From contig NZ_CADIJY010000004.1 in the NCBI RefSeq assembly GCF_902859735.1, positions 248,001-312,000 of the forward strand: a stretch of 64,000 nt of DNA, in the 5' to 3' direction. Shown one piece after another: positions 54,866-62,565 of the stretch. A model generated the notes under the pieces. The model worked only from the letters and a program-made list of their open reading frames with translations, was not told the DNA's origin and made no database searches. A program made the translations under genes and the position numbers. This DNA comes from Achromobacter aegrifaciens (lineage in GTDB: Bacteria > Pseudomonadota > Gammaproteobacteria > Burkholderiales > Burkholderiaceae_B). Within the stretch, counting starts at the first letter, position 1. Each line of letters opens with the position of its first letter.

Positions 54866-55777
54866 ATGAACTGGCCGATACGCGCTTGCACCATGGCAGC
54901 GATCGCCCTCTGCGCGTCCGCGGCTGTTTCCGCCGCCGCCCCTGCGAATCAGGCCGAATGGACCACTGGCGCAATGCGCAAACTGCAAAGCCATCTGGAA
55001 ATGCCCAGGGAAGCGTACGAACTTGACGGTCCCCTAAGCCTGCGCCTGCGCCTCACTGTCCTGCGGGACGGCAAGATCGACGCGGTGGACCTCGCCAGTT
55101 CCTCGGGGTATGTCGCCATCGACAAGGCCGCGGTCCGCATGGTCCGGCGCGCCAGCCCGCTGCCCGCCTTCACCAGCGACATGCAGGCCGACAGGGAAAT
55201 CCTGATGCTGCCGGTGCGGTTCCAGATGATCGAGGAGCCCGCCAGCGACGCCGAGCGCCGCTACGCCGACCGGACGCGCGGATTCGGCGTCACCGTGCCC
55301 GCTGCCTATCGGATCGTGAAGAGCGGCAAATCCGACGAATTCGATGTGCTGGTCGAGATCGTCCGCGCCAACGGCGCGCCGCAAGCCGCGGGCGCGGCCG
55401 GCTACCTGTGCGGCGTCGGCTTCAGCACGCCGCGCAAATCGCTGAAGACGCATCCCGGCGCCGAAGCGCCGCTCTCTGCCGCCGAGCGCATGGCTGCGGC
55501 CGAAGCGATCCTGGCCGCGCAGGGCGAATCGCCCGAGCAGCGCAGCGGCTTCGAGTTGCAGGGCGCCAAGGGCATCGACTATGTCGCGCCCGCGGGCGCA
55601 GGACCGGATGGCACGCGCCTGCTGGAATACAACGCCTTGCTGGATACCGCGACGCTGCGCGTCGCGATGCGCTGCACCGCGACTGCCGAGGACATGCCGG
55701 CAGGCCTGCCCGCGTTCCGCAAGATACGGGACGGCATCAGCCTGGGCGGGCATACGGCTGCACCGGCCGCGCGCTAA
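54866..55777 (+). CDS. TonB-like periplasmic protein
   Basis: The 303-residue protein has a signal peptide (ending near VSA-AAP) and a segment at residues 55-115 resembling the C-terminal domain of TonB (RLTVLRDGKIDAVDLASSSG, then a VRMVRRASPLPAF stretch). It lacks the proline-rich stalk and the inner-membrane anchor of TonB proper; the rest (residues 125-303) is unlike known domains to me. The start follows AGGAGA. No ExbBD genes are near. Function unknown; a periplasmic adaptor role is possible. The stop overlaps the convergent GntR gene by 4 nt. Confidence 0.75.
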   Translation: MNWPIRACTMAAIALCASAAVSAAAPANQAEWTTGAMRKLQSHLEMPREAYELDGPLSLRLRLTVLRDGKIDAVDLASSSGYVAIDKAAVRMVRRASPLPAFTSDMQADREILMLPVRFQMIEEPASDAERRYADRTRGFGVTVPAAYRIVKSGKSDEFDVLVEIVRANGAPQAAGAAGYLCGVGFSTPRKSLKTHPGAEAPLSAAERMAAAEAILAAQGESPEQRSGFELQGAKGIDYVAPAGAGPDGTRLLEYNALLDTATLRVAMRCTATAEDMPAGLPAFRKIRDGISLGGHTAAPAAR

Positions 55778-56496
55778 TCCAACATTTCGAAGTACGGCGC
55801 CATGCGCTCGCGCGACCTGAGAATGTGGTCGCGCATGGCATCCTGAGCGCCATCGGCATCACGCTCGCTCAGCGCCCGCACGATGCGTGCATGCTCGGTC
55901 ACGGCTTCTTCCGTGACCCTCGAGTGGAAGCGCAGCCGGAACAGATGGGTATGCGCGTACAGCCGGGCCAGCGCTTCGGCAAGCAGTTCATTGCCGCTCT
56001 GCTCCGCGATCCAGGAGTGGAACTGCGCGTCCAGCACGGCGAATTTTCCATAGGCCACGCGCGCATCATCGGCGCTCGGGGCGCTCATTGCCGCAGACAG
56101 CGCCGCCAGTTCCTGCAGTGACGCGTCCGTCATGCGTTGCGCCGCCAGCCCGGCACCGAATGGCTCCAGCTGCAAGCGCAGTTCGTACATCTGCTCGAAA
56201 CGCCTGCGCGTAGGCATGGGCGCCGCGCTGTATCCCACGTGATGCGTCTTGACGACCAGCCCTTCGGTTTCAAGCCGGATCAGCGCGGCGCGTATCGGCG
56301 TTTGCGATACGCCTAGCTCACGCACCAGCGCATCGACCGCGATGCGCATGCCGGGCGCGATCTTCAGGGAAATGAGCTGCGACAGCAGCGTTTCATAGAC
56401 CTCGTCGCCCAACGACCGCACGCGCTCGCCCAGGCGCTGGCCGGCCGCGGGCATGGTCGAGGGTACGGCTGCGGAACCGCGAGAGAGTGTCGTCAT
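55774..56496 (-). CDS. GntR-family transcriptional regulator (FadR/FCD subfamily)
   Basis: The 240-residue regulator has a winged-helix domain (residues 20-90, with GVSQTPIRAALIRLETEGLV) and an all-helical FCD effector domain carrying the Asp/His metal-ligand pattern. It is divergent from the dehydrogenase operon (110-nt gap containing strong palindromes) and is its likely repressor, with a hydroxy acid or similar carboxylate as effector. Confidence 0.92.
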   Translation of the reverse strand: MTTLSRGSAAVPSTMPAAGQRLGERVRSLGDEVYETLLSQLISLKIAPGMRIAVDALVRELGVSQTPIRAALIRLETEGLVVKTHHVGYSAAPMPTRRRFEQMYELRLQLEPFGAGLAAQRMTDASLQELAALSAAMSAPSADDARVAYGKFAVLDAQFHSWIAEQSGNELLAEALARLYAHTHLFRLRFHSRVTEEAVTEHARIVRALSERDADGAQDAMRDHILRSRERMAPYFEMLD

Positions 56497-56556
56497 GGTT
56501 GTTTCACCCGATTTGCCAACTATGTGTTGACGTCCAATTTGTTACGAGGTTAGCAT

Positions 56557-56587
56557 AAATCAGATCGTATTTCAGATCCGATCGGAT
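56557..56587. promoter_or_regulatory. GntR operator candidates
   Basis: A perfect 12-bp palindrome ATCCGATCGGAT (56576-56587) and an imperfect one AAATCAGATCGTATTT (56557-56572) share the half site CAGATC. They lie between GntR and the first gene of the operon, overlapping the likely promoter. Confidence 0.65.
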
Positions 56588-56606
56588 TTAACAACTTAAC
56601 GACACT

Positions 56607-57620
56607 ATGACGACAACGATAAAAATGGGGGAGGCAAGGCAGGTTTGCATCCGCGCGCTGGAACTGGCCGGAGCCCCGACCGACCACGCTGCGACGCAGA
56701 CCGACCTGCTGCTTGAAGCCGAATTGCGCGGGCGCGCGTCCCACGGCCTGCTACGCCTGCCGCGCATCATCGAACGCATCCACAACGGCGTGGCCGACCC
56801 GAAAACCCGCGGCACGGCCGTCTGGCGCTCCCCAGCTTTCCTGGACATGGATGGCGAACGCGGCCTGGGGCCGGTGATCGCGCTGGCGGCCCTGGAGCAG
56901 ATCCGCGAACGCGCCCGCGAGACCGGAATCGCCATCGCCGCCGTCAGCAACAACAACCATATCGGCATGCTGGCGCTCTACGCGGAAAGCGCGGCGCGCG
57001 AAGGCCAGATCCTTTTGGCCCTGTCGACCAGCGAAGCCCTGGTCCATCCCTGGGGCGGCCGTCAAGCCCTGATCGGCACCAACCCGATCGCTATCGGCGT
57101 ACCCACCGCGGACGAACCGTTCGTGCTGGACATGGCCACCAGCCAGGTCGCCATGGGCAAGATCCACGACTACGCCAACCATGGCCGGCCACTCGAGCCG
57201 GGCTGGGCGCTCGACGGCGCCGGCAACCCCACCACGGATGCCGAAGCTGCCAAAGCGGGCGCACTGGCCCCCTTCGGTGAAGCCAAGGGTTACGCGCTGG
57301 GCCTGGCGTTCGAAGTGCTGGTCGCCAGCCTGACGGCGTCCGCGCTGGGCAACGCCGTCAAGGGCACGCTGGATTCCCGCGAGATATGCAACAAGGGCGA
57401 CGTCTTCATCGCGATCGAGGCCGGGTCGGGCGGGATTGCCAGCCGCGTCACGAGCTACCTGGATGACATCCGCGCCTGCCCTGCCCTGCTGCCCGGGCGG
57501 CCCGTCGCGGTGCCAGGCGATCGGGCGCGCACCGAACGCCGCCTGCGGCTGGATGCAGGCATCGAACTGGCCGACGAGGTCTGGCGCCGCATCCTCGACC
57601 TGGCGCAATGCGCCGCCTGA
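56607..57620 (+). CDS. Ldh2/malate-L-lactate dehydrogenase family oxidoreductase
   Basis: The 337-residue enzyme belongs to the Ldh2/YlbC/ComC family of NAD(P)-dependent 2-hydroxyacid dehydrogenases. It shows the conserved RASHGLLRLP (His46) and the catalytic NNNHIGML (His118), plus GTNPIAIGVP. It would oxidise a 2-hydroxy acid to a 2-oxo acid or reduce an imine acid such as piperideine carboxylate. First gene of an operon controlled by GntR; the substrate is unknown. Confidence 0.9.
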   Translation: MTTTIKMGEARQVCIRALELAGAPTDHAATQTDLLLEAELRGRASHGLLRLPRIIERIHNGVADPKTRGTAVWRSPAFLDMDGERGLGPVIALAALEQIRERARETGIAIAAVSNNNHIGMLALYAESAAREGQILLALSTSEALVHPWGGRQALIGTNPIAIGVPTADEPFVLDMATSQVAMGKIHDYANHGRPLEPGWALDGAGNPTTDAEAAKAGALAPFGEAKGYALGLAFEVLVASLTASALGNAVKGTLDSREICNKGDVFIAIEAGSGGIASRVTSYLDDIRACPALLPGRPVAVPGDRARTERRLRLDAGIELADEVWRRILDLAQCAA

Positions 57621-57651
57621 ATTTCCCCAGACACCCTTTCAAGGATCCACA

Positions 57652-58875
57652 ATGAATGAATTGTTTGGAATCATGCGCGCACCGCGCGCTGTGCTGTTCG
57701 GCAACGGCCAGCGCCTTGCGCTGGGCCGCGTCGCAGCCGCCCTGGGCCAGCGCGCGCTGATCTGCACCGACGAGCGCTTCGCCGCCACGGCGGAAATGTC
57801 CGAACTGCTGGCCACGCTGGAAAGCGCCGGCGTGCGCGTCCAGGTGTACGACCGCACTCAGCCGGACCTGCCCGTCGAGGGCGTCTACGAATGCGTGGCA
57901 GCGCACGGCGCGTTCCAGCCAGAGGTAATCGTCGGACTGGGTGGCGGCAGCTGCCTGGACATGGCAAAGCTCGTCAGCCTGCTGCTGACGCATGGCGGGA
58001 AGGCCTCCGATTACTACGGTGAATACAAGGTTCCCGGCCCGGTGCTACCCGTGATCGCGCTGCCCACCACATCGGGCACGGGCTCCGAGGTCACGCCAGT
58101 CGCCGTGCTGGCCGATAGCGCCCGCGATCTGAAAGTGGGCGTCTCCAGTCCGCACCTGATTCCCCACACCGCCATCTGCGATCCTGAACTGACGCTGACC
58201 TGCCCCAAGGGACTGACCGCCATCGCCGGCGCCGACGCCTTGACCCATGCCATCGAGGCCCTGACCGCGGTCCGTCGCAGTCCGGATGCCGACATCGCGC
58301 AGACCCGCGTATTCGTTGGCAAGAACGCCTTCAGCGACCAGCAGGCGCTGATTGCCATCCGCGCGCTCGCGTCCTATCTGCCCCGCGCCGTCGACGACGG
58401 CTCCGACCTTCATGCCAGGGGTCAGGTCATGGCCGCGGCGCTTGCCGCTGGCCTGGCCTTCGGCGTGGCGGGCACCGCGGCGGCCCACGCCATCCAGTAC
58501 CCGATCGGCGCGCTGACGCACACGGCGCACGGCGCAGGCGTGGCGACCCTGATGCCCTATGTCATGGATTTCAACGCAACGGCCTGCAGCGCGGACTATG
58601 CGGCCATCTCTATGGCGATGGGGGACACGGAAACCGATCCCGCGCGCCTCGCCGCCCGCGCGCCGCGCCATGTCTACGACCTGTTCTCGCGCATCGGCAT
58701 CCCTGCAACGCTGGCTGGACTGGGCGTGCGCGCCGACCAGCTCGAATGGATCGCCGCGCAGTCCATGCTGGCCGCGCGCCTGGTCACGAACAATCCGCGA
58801 CCGCTGGACCAGGACGGCATCGCCGCCATCGTGGCCGCCGCCTACGCGGGACGCGGCTCGTTTCGCGCATCTTGA
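57652..58875 (+). CDS. Iron-containing alcohol dehydrogenase
   Basis: The 407-residue group III alcohol dehydrogenase has GGGSCLDMAK (nucleotide binding), ALPTTSGTGSEVTPVAVL, and metal ligands in DALTHAIEA and PIGALTHTAHGAGVATLMP. It may be a 4-hydroxybutyrate, lactaldehyde or maleylacetate-type reductase. The start at 57652 has AAGGA upstream; the open frame extends further upstream in a shadow of the previous gene. The next gene, an aldehyde dehydrogenase, would take its aldehyde product. Confidence 0.9.
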   Translation: MNELFGIMRAPRAVLFGNGQRLALGRVAAALGQRALICTDERFAATAEMSELLATLESAGVRVQVYDRTQPDLPVEGVYECVAAHGAFQPEVIVGLGGGSCLDMAKLVSLLLTHGGKASDYYGEYKVPGPVLPVIALPTTSGTGSEVTPVAVLADSARDLKVGVSSPHLIPHTAICDPELTLTCPKGLTAIAGADALTHAIEALTAVRRSPDADIAQTRVFVGKNAFSDQQALIAIRALASYLPRAVDDGSDLHARGQVMAAALAAGLAFGVAGTAAAHAIQYPIGALTHTAHGAGVATLMPYVMDFNATACSADYAAISMAMGDTETDPARLAARAPRHVYDLFSRIGIPATLAGLGVRADQLEWIAAQSMLAARLVTNNPRPLDQDGIAAIVAAAYAGRGSFRAS

Positions 58876-58909
58876 TAACCCGCCTTCCACCCACATCCGG
58901 AGCTGACGC

Positions 58910-60358
58910 ATGACCATCGAGGCCAACAAGCTGTCTACAGACCTTTACATCGACGGCGCCTGGCGCGCCTCCACCTCGGGCCGTCGCATCGACGTGTACG
59001 ACCCGTCGACCGAGCAGGTAATCGCCAGCGTGGCGGACGCCACGCTCGAAGACGCCGCCGCGGCCGTGGACGCAGCGGCGCGCGCTGCCGCAGGCTGGGC
59101 AGCTACACCCGCGCGCCAGCGCGGCGAAATCCTGCGCAAGTGCTATGAACTGATGGTCCGCGACGCCGACCATCTGGCACATCTGATTTCCCAGGAGAAC
59201 GGCAAGGCGTTGACGGACGCGCGCGGCGAGGTCGCCTACGCCGCCGAGTTCTTCCGATGGTTTTCCGAGGAGGCGGTGCGCATCAATGGCGACATCAGCG
59301 TATCGCCCGGCGGCGCCAGCCGCATCATCGTGCAGTACCAGCCCATAGGCATCGCCCTGCTGGTCACCCCGTGGAACTTCCCCGCGGCCATGGCAACCCG
59401 CAAGATCGCGCCCGCGCTGGCCGCCGGCTGCACCTGCATCCTCAAACCCGCGACCGAGACCCCCTTGACCGCTTACGCCGTCATGCGCCTGCTGGAAGAA
59501 GCCGGCGTGCCTGCGGGCGTGGTCAACGTACTGACGACCTCCTCGGCTGGCAAGTTCGCCAACGCGGTGCTGGATGATCCGCGCGTGCGCAAGCTCTCCT
59601 TCACCGGTTCAACGGAAGTGGGCCGCGTGCTGCTGCGCAAGGCGGCGGATTCCGTCATCAGCTGCTCGATGGAGCTGGGCGGCAATGCGCCGTTCCTGGT
59701 CTTCGACGACGCGGACATCGATGCCGCCGTCGAAGGCGCCATGATCGCCAAGATGCGCAACGGCGGCGAAGCCTGCACGGCGGCCAATCGCTTCTACGTG
59801 CAGCGCGGCGCAGTCGAGGAATTCAGCGCCCGCTTCGCCGCGCGCATGGCCGCGCTGAAGACCGGCGACGGCGTCGATCCCGGCACCCAATGCGGCCCCT
59901 TGGTCAATGCGGGCGCGGTGGACAAGGTGGCATCGCTGGTGGCCGACGCCGTCGCCAAGGGTGCGCGGATCAAGGCCGGCGGCAAGCGGCTGGACCGCGC
60001 CGGGCACTTCTACGAGCCCACCGTGCTGGTGGATGTGCCCGCCGACGCCGACCTGCTTGCCGAGGAAATCTTCGGTCCCGTGGCGCCCATCGTGGCGTTC
60101 GATACCGAGGACGAAGCCGTGGCCTTGGCCAACGCCACGGAGTATGGGCTGGTCGCATACGTCTATACCCGCGACCTGGCGCGCGGACTGCGCGTATCCG
60201 AACGCATCGAAAGCGGCATGATCGCCCTGAACCGCGGCCTGGTATCCGATCCCGCGGCGCCTTTCGGCGGCGTCAAGCAAAGCGGCCTGGGCCGCGAAGG
60301 CGCGCACCATGGGCTGCTTGAGTTCATGGAAGCCAAGTACATATCCACCAATTGGTAA
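58910..60358 (+). CDS. NAD(P)-dependent aldehyde dehydrogenase (succinate-semialdehyde dehydrogenase-like)
   Basis: The 482-residue enzyme has catalytic Cys289 (GGEACTAANRF), the base Glu255 (MELGGNAPF) and Asn156 (TPWNFP), all expected for ALDH. The GabD-like N-terminal sequence suggests a semialdehyde as substrate. GGAG precedes the start. It acts in an operon with an alcohol dehydrogenase, so alcohol to acid oxidation is the inferred sequence. Confidence 0.92.
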   Translation: MTIEANKLSTDLYIDGAWRASTSGRRIDVYDPSTEQVIASVADATLEDAAAAVDAAARAAAGWAATPARQRGEILRKCYELMVRDADHLAHLISQENGKALTDARGEVAYAAEFFRWFSEEAVRINGDISVSPGGASRIIVQYQPIGIALLVTPWNFPAAMATRKIAPALAAGCTCILKPATETPLTAYAVMRLLEEAGVPAGVVNVLTTSSAGKFANAVLDDPRVRKLSFTGSTEVGRVLLRKAADSVISCSMELGGNAPFLVFDDADIDAAVEGAMIAKMRNGGEACTAANRFYVQRGAVEEFSARFAARMAALKTGDGVDPGTQCGPLVNAGAVDKVASLVADAVAKGARIKAGGKRLDRAGHFYEPTVLVDVPADADLLAEEIFGPVAPIVAFDTEDEAVALANATEYGLVAYVYTRDLARGLRVSERIESGMIALNRGLVSDPAAPFGGVKQSGLGREGAHHGLLEFMEAKYISTNW

Positions 60359-60364
60359 GCCCTG

Positions 60365-60389
60365 ACGGCCGCGTCCCGGGCGCGGCCGT
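60365..60389 (+). repeat. GC-rich inverted repeat inside the operon
   Basis: ACGGCCGCG and CGCGGCCGT form a perfect 9-bp stem with a 7-nt loop after the aldehyde dehydrogenase gene. No U-tract follows. It may divide the operon or stabilise the upstream message. Confidence 0.5.
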
Positions 60390-60428
60390 CCCTCTGATTG
60401 CAAAACCCTCACGAGGAGACAGCCACAC

Positions 60429-61517
60429 ATGGCTAAGTATGAAATTGCGACCATCGACGGCGATGGCATCGGTCCGGAGGTCTGCCAATCGGCGCTCACC
60501 GTACTGAAGGAAGCCTGCGGCGCCGACCTGCTCTCATTCAGCAGCTACGACGGCGGCGCCGACCACTACGTCAGGTCGGGCCAGGTTTTGCCCGACGACA
60601 CCTACGCAGCCTGCAAGGCGGCTGACGCCATCCTGCACGGCGCGGCCGGCATGCCGGGCGTGACCTACCCCGACGGCACCGAAGTCGGAAACGACCTGCA
60701 TCTGCGCCTGCGTTTCCGGCTGGACCTGTACGCCAACGTGCGCCCGATCCGCTTGTACCAGGGCGTCGATTCGCCGCTCAAGAATTTCAAGCCGGGACAG
60801 ATCGACTACGTCATCGTGCGCGAAAACACCGAAGGCCTGTACGCCAGCCGCGGCGGCGGAATCGTGCTGCGCGATGAAGTGGCGACCGACACCATCGTCG
60901 TCACCCGCAAGGGCATCGAACGCGTCGCCCGCTTTTCCTTTGAGCTGGCGCGCCAGCGCAACGGCGCGCCGCGTGACGGCAAGCGCCGCGTCACGGTGTG
61001 CGACAAGGCCAACATCCTGCGCACCTACGCCTTCTTCCGCGCGGTCTGCGATGACGTGGCCGCCAGCTATCCCGACGTCGAAATCGATTACGCCTATGCC
61101 GACGCCATCACAGTGCACATGCTCAAGCGGCCGGATTTCTATGACGTGATCGTGGCGGAAAACATGTTTGGCGACATCATTTCCGACCTGGGCGCCGCCA
61201 CGATAGGCGGCATGGGCCTGTCGGCGTCTGCAGAACTGGGCGACACCCACGGGCTCTTCCAGGGCGCGCACGGATCCGCGCCCGACATAGCCGGCCAGAA
61301 CGCCGCCAGTCCGCTGGCCACCATTCTGTCGGGCGCGCTCATGCTGCGCTGGCTGGGCGACAAGCATGCCGATGCCGCGCTCTCCGATTCCGCGCAACGC
61401 ATCGAGCGCGCGGTCGAACAGGTGCTCGCCAAAGGCGACCACGTGCCACGCGACCTGGGCGGCACGGCAAGCTGCACCGACATGACCCAGGCCGTCTGCC
61501 GCGCGTTGTCGCGCTGA
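60429..61517 (+). CDS. Isocitrate/isopropylmalate dehydrogenase family protein (tartrate/D-malate dehydrogenase-like)
   Basis: The 362-residue decarboxylating beta-hydroxyacid dehydrogenase starts with DGDGIGPEV and shows the RENTEGLY loop, the DKANILRT segment with the catalytic Lys, the MFGDIISDLGA metal-binding Asp motif and GAHGSAPDIAG. It fits a group that includes tartrate and D-malate dehydrogenases as well as isopropylmalate dehydrogenase; leuCD genes are absent here, so leucine synthesis is unlikely. It converts a hydroxy acid to a keto acid with loss of CO2. Confidence 0.88.
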   Translation: MAKYEIATIDGDGIGPEVCQSALTVLKEACGADLLSFSSYDGGADHYVRSGQVLPDDTYAACKAADAILHGAAGMPGVTYPDGTEVGNDLHLRLRFRLDLYANVRPIRLYQGVDSPLKNFKPGQIDYVIVRENTEGLYASRGGGIVLRDEVATDTIVVTRKGIERVARFSFELARQRNGAPRDGKRRVTVCDKANILRTYAFFRAVCDDVAASYPDVEIDYAYADAITVHMLKRPDFYDVIVAENMFGDIISDLGAATIGGMGLSASAELGDTHGLFQGAHGSAPDIAGQNAASPLATILSGALMLRWLGDKHADAALSDSAQRIERAVEQVLAKGDHVPRDLGGTASCTDMTQAVCRALSR

Positions 61518-61562
61518 CGGCAAGGCCCCCCACCTAGAAAAGAAAATACGAGGAGACACCCC

Positions 61563-62546
61563 ATGCTACGCATCACCCCCTTCCTGTGCGCCGCCCTGAC
61601 CGCGGCAGCCTTTGCCGCTCCGGCCGCCGCCCAGGACTATCCCAGCCGCGCCATCACGGTCATCGTGCCCTTCGCGCCCGGCGGCACCAGCGACACGCTG
61701 GGCCGCCTGGTGGCCACTTCGCTGTCCAAGCAATTGGGCCAGACGGTGGTCGTCGAAAACTCAGGCGGGGCCGGCGGCCTCATCGGCATGCAGAAGCTGC
61801 AGAAGAGCGCACCGGACGGCTACACCCTGGCCTTCAACAACATGTCGCTGGCGATCCTGCCGCATCTGCATCCCAAGGCCAACTACGATCCGCAAAAAGA
61901 ATTGGCTCCCATCGGCATCGTCGCGACCGTGCCCATGGTGCTGTCGGTCAGCAACAAGAGCGGCATCCAGGATCTGCCCGCCATGCTCAAGCGCATCCGC
62001 GACGTGAACGCCGTCAAGCTCAACCTGGGCTCAAGCGGGCCGGGCAGCACGGCGCACCTGGCCGAGGCCATGTTTCTGCACTTCGCCGACGCACGCGGCG
62101 AACTCATTCCCTATCGCGGCACAGGTCCCGCGCTGACCGACCTGATGAGCGGCATGATCGACGGGGTCATCGACCAGACCGTGACCATGCTGCCCCTGCA
62201 TCAGGACAAGCGCGTCAAAGCCATTGCCGTGACCGGAACCGCGCGCCTGGCGCAAAGTCCGGACATCCCCACCTTTGCCGAGGGCGGACTGCCTGAGTTC
62301 GATCTGGCCATCTGGAATGGCCTGGTGGCGCCGGCTGGCACGCCGCAGCCTGTGGTCGAAAAACTGGCCGCCGCCCTGTCGCAGGCAATAGACACCCCAG
62401 AGTTCAAGACTCGTCTGGAACAATTGGCGGCGCAAGCGCCTGCCGCACAGGAACGCGGCCCCATCGCATTCTCCGATCTGCTCAAGCGCGACTCGCAACG
62501 CGTATCGTCGCTGGTCAAGAGCGCGAACCTGCTCGGCGCCAATTGA
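61563..62546 (+). CDS. Bug-family (TctC) periplasmic solute receptor
   Basis: The 327-residue receptor has a Sec signal peptide ending at AAAA-QDYPS and the TctC pattern ITVIVPFAPGGTSDTLGRLV and VVVENSGGAGGLIGMQ. It is the last gene of the GntR-linked dehydrogenase operon and presumably captures the hydroxy-acid substrate. GAGGAGA precedes the start. The permease partner is not in the window. Confidence 0.93.
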   Translation: MLRITPFLCAALTAAAFAAPAAAQDYPSRAITVIVPFAPGGTSDTLGRLVATSLSKQLGQTVVVENSGGAGGLIGMQKLQKSAPDGYTLAFNNMSLAILPHLHPKANYDPQKELAPIGIVATVPMVLSVSNKSGIQDLPAMLKRIRDVNAVKLNLGSSGPGSTAHLAEAMFLHFADARGELIPYRGTGPALTDLMSGMIDGVIDQTVTMLPLHQDKRVKAIAVTGTARLAQSPDIPTFAEGGLPEFDLAIWNGLVAPAGTPQPVVEKLAAALSQAIDTPEFKTRLEQLAAQAPAAQERGPIAFSDLLKRDSQRVSSLVKSANLLGAN

Positions 62547-62565
62547 ACGCCGCGGGCGGCCTCAG

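Noticed and set aside
60429-61517. leuB (3-isopropylmalate dehydrogenase for leucine synthesis)
   Set aside because: leuCD are absent and the gene is in a catabolic operon with a Bug receptor; the sequence fits the wider tartrate/D-malate dehydrogenase group equally well.
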